Origin: Ignisphaera sp.
Lineage (GTDB): Archaea; Thermoproteota; Thermoprotei_A; Sulfolobales; Ignisphaeraceae
DNA length: 64,000 bases
Direction: 5' to 3'
Assembly: GCA_038735125.1 (NCBI GenBank)
Contig: JAVYNU010000002.1
Location: forward strand, 98,816 to 162,815
Of the stretch, positions 62,958-64,000 are shown one piece after another. Numbering within the stretch: position 1 is the first letter of the stretch; each line of letters begins with the position of its first letter. The notes below the pieces were generated by a model. The model worked only from the letters and a program-made list of their open reading frames with translations. It searched no databases and had not been told where the DNA came from. Both the position numbers and the translations under genes were made by a program.

Positions 62958-64000
62958 TTATATAGTTGCCCCTGGCACAGCAACAAAGTCTCTTATGACC
63001 CACTCAAACATTGCTGCCCCATTTGATGACATTGTTCCCCACTCTGTTCCTATCTCCCAGTCCAGCAGGTAGTAGTCTGTGATATTGAATGTTGCATAAT
63101 TTTTAGCGGTTTGTACGAAGAGTGTTGGGTCGTAGGCGATCTGCCCGCATTTGACTCCCCAGCCCTTGGGGGCAAAAGCTATATATTGCCAGCCGCCCCA
63201 TTCAACACTATCGTGTCTCCAAACCTCAAATGTTGCGTTTGTCCTCGTTCCGTTGATTACTATTGGTATTGTGACCTCCCCAACCTTTCTGCCTGCTGGG
63301 CTGAGGTTCTGTCTATAGACCCAGACCATTATCTCTACATCTCCCTTTGCCGGAGCTGTCGCTGGTTTTAGGGCAACGCTCTCTCTTACTATCCATGCAT
63401 CAGCCGCTATGTTGAATGGCATTGAGGGGTCTATTCTCTCAACACATATGTAGAAAGATATTGTGAACGGTGTCATGTTGCTTATCTTCATTGGGAATGG
63501 CACTCCAAATCCATTGGCGTATCTTCCACCCCATGGCTTCCTGCCTATGTAGATCTCAGGGTATCCGTTGGTCCACTGCCGCGGGTTTGCATCTGTAATG
63601 TTTATCTCTGTTCTAAACTCTCTTTTGATGAGGTCTATTACCATCTGTTGAACACCTTTATAGCTGTTTAGATTCCATGGATTAACCTCTGCAAATAGAT
63701 CTGTAACCCCATCGCCATTGAGGTCAAGCTCTGCTGACGGCTTCGATGGGTAGCTGAGCACTATCTGGGTTGCCTGGGCAACTGTTTTTGTCACTGTACC
63801 CACCACAGTATATGTTATAGTCGTAGCCATCTCTTTTGTGAATGTGGAATAAAAGGTTTGTGTCACAGTTTGCGTCACACTAAGCTCTGTTGGCAGGAAT
63901 GTGGTTAGAGTCTCTATAGATGTGAGGGTCACAGTCTCTGTTTCTGTATATCTATGCTCGACAGGGGTTGTGAAAACAACTGTTTTTGTTGTTGGCTGGC
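62958..64000 (-). CDS. Extracellular GH12 endoglucanase with Thr-rich stalk (5' part missing at window edge)
   Basis: Open at the right edge; 346 residues are visible (in frame from 63998). The first 90 are a Thr/Val-rich stalk, as in other surface proteins here. The C-terminal domain is GH12: YPEIYIGRKPWG, the nucleophile Glu in GDVEIMVWVYRQ, GGWQYIAFAPKGWG and the acid/base Glu in LDWEIGTEWG, closely following the Pyrococcus EglA pattern. It should cut beta-1,4-glucan outside the cell, anchored by its N-terminal part. The signal/anchor and any other domain lie beyond 64000. Confidence 0.85.
   Translation of the reverse strand, partial: QPTTKTVVFTTPVEHRYTETETVTLTSIETLTTFLPTELSVTQTVTQTFYSTFTKEMATTITYTVVGTVTKTVAQATQIVLSYPSKPSAELDLNGDGVTDLFAEVNPWNLNSYKGVQQMVIDLIKREFRTEINITDANPRQWTNGYPEIYIGRKPWGGRYANGFGVPFPMKISNMTPFTISFYICVERIDPSMPFNIAADAWIVRESVALKPATAPAKGDVEIMVWVYRQNLSPAGRKVGEVTIPIVINGTRTNATFEVWRHDSVEWGGWQYIAFAPKGWGVKCGQIAYDPTLFVQTAKNYATFNITDYYLLDWEIGTEWGTMSSNGAAMFEWVIRDFVAVPGATI

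Overview
This window looks like chromosomal DNA of a hyperthermophilic, organotrophic crenarchaeon (Thermoprotei). The signs are AT-rich DNA with heavy AGA/AGG/ATA codon use, many TTG and GTG starts, GGTG(AT)-type ribosome-binding sites, TATA boxes 25-40 bases before starts, threonine-rich stalked surface proteins, archaeal C/D box sRNAs, and archaeal-type TldD/TldE, slipin/NfeD, split GMP synthase and a four-subunit sulfhydrogenase. The gene set (sugar, deoxysugar and glycerol use, GH5 and GH12 glycosidases, NADP-type hydrogenase) would suit a fermenting Ignisphaera-like organism, but the genus is a guess.

Layout. 0-0.5 kb: thymidylate synthase family gene cut by the left edge. 0.7-2.5 kb: RACo-like [2Fe-2S]/ASKHA corrinoid-activating protein. 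2.7-8.6 kb: BMP-type nucleoside ABC importer operon ending in an Fe-S HhH-glycosylase-fold protein. 8.6-11.2 kb: ABC-2 exporter. 11.3-18.9 kb: RecA/KaiC-like ATPase, cDPG synthetase-like GTPase, class II amidotransferase, M50 protease, MscS-like membrane protein and TldD/TldE. 19-21.8 kb: NitT/TauT-like ABC system with its AAA-associated domain on a separate divergent gene. 21.9-27 kb: aldo/keto reductase, GH5-like glycosidase and small proteins including a SagB-type nitroreductase. 27-28.1 kb: frameshifted threonine synthase. 28.2-28.6 kb: a cluster of four C/D box sRNAs, with a fifth at 29.7 kb. 28.7-37.6 kb: surface protein, TusA-like protein, MFS transporter, NfeD protease with slipin, rubredoxin-like protein, DUF438 sensor and HTH regulator. 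37.6-42.1 kb: frameshifted GMP synthase, a decayed nucleotidyltransferase, glycerol dehydrogenase, a tiny zinc-finger protein and an MNT/HEPN pair.

42.3-61.4 kb is a metabolic island: fucose-isomerase family enzyme, ribose-type sugar ABC importer, rhamnulokinase-like kinase and class II (fuculose-phosphate) aldolase, then a metallopeptidase and a stalked surface protein, glycerol kinase, glycerol-3-phosphate dehydrogenase with its FAD partner and a DUF1667 protein, and a complete hydBGDA-order sulfhydrogenase. These fit together: deoxysugars and glycerol both yield dihydroxyacetone phosphate, and the hydrogenase can dispose of reductant as H2. 61.4-64 kb: radical SAM protein, DJ-1/PfpI protein, and a GH12 endoglucanase with a Thr-rich stalk cut by the right edge.

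Four genes (thrC, guaAb, a nucleotidyltransferase and HEPN) carry apparent single-base frameshifts between 27 and 42 kb. Two are at homopolymers, so sequencing error, real decay and programmed shifting all need to be considered. No tRNA, rRNA, CRISPR array or intact insertion sequence was seen.
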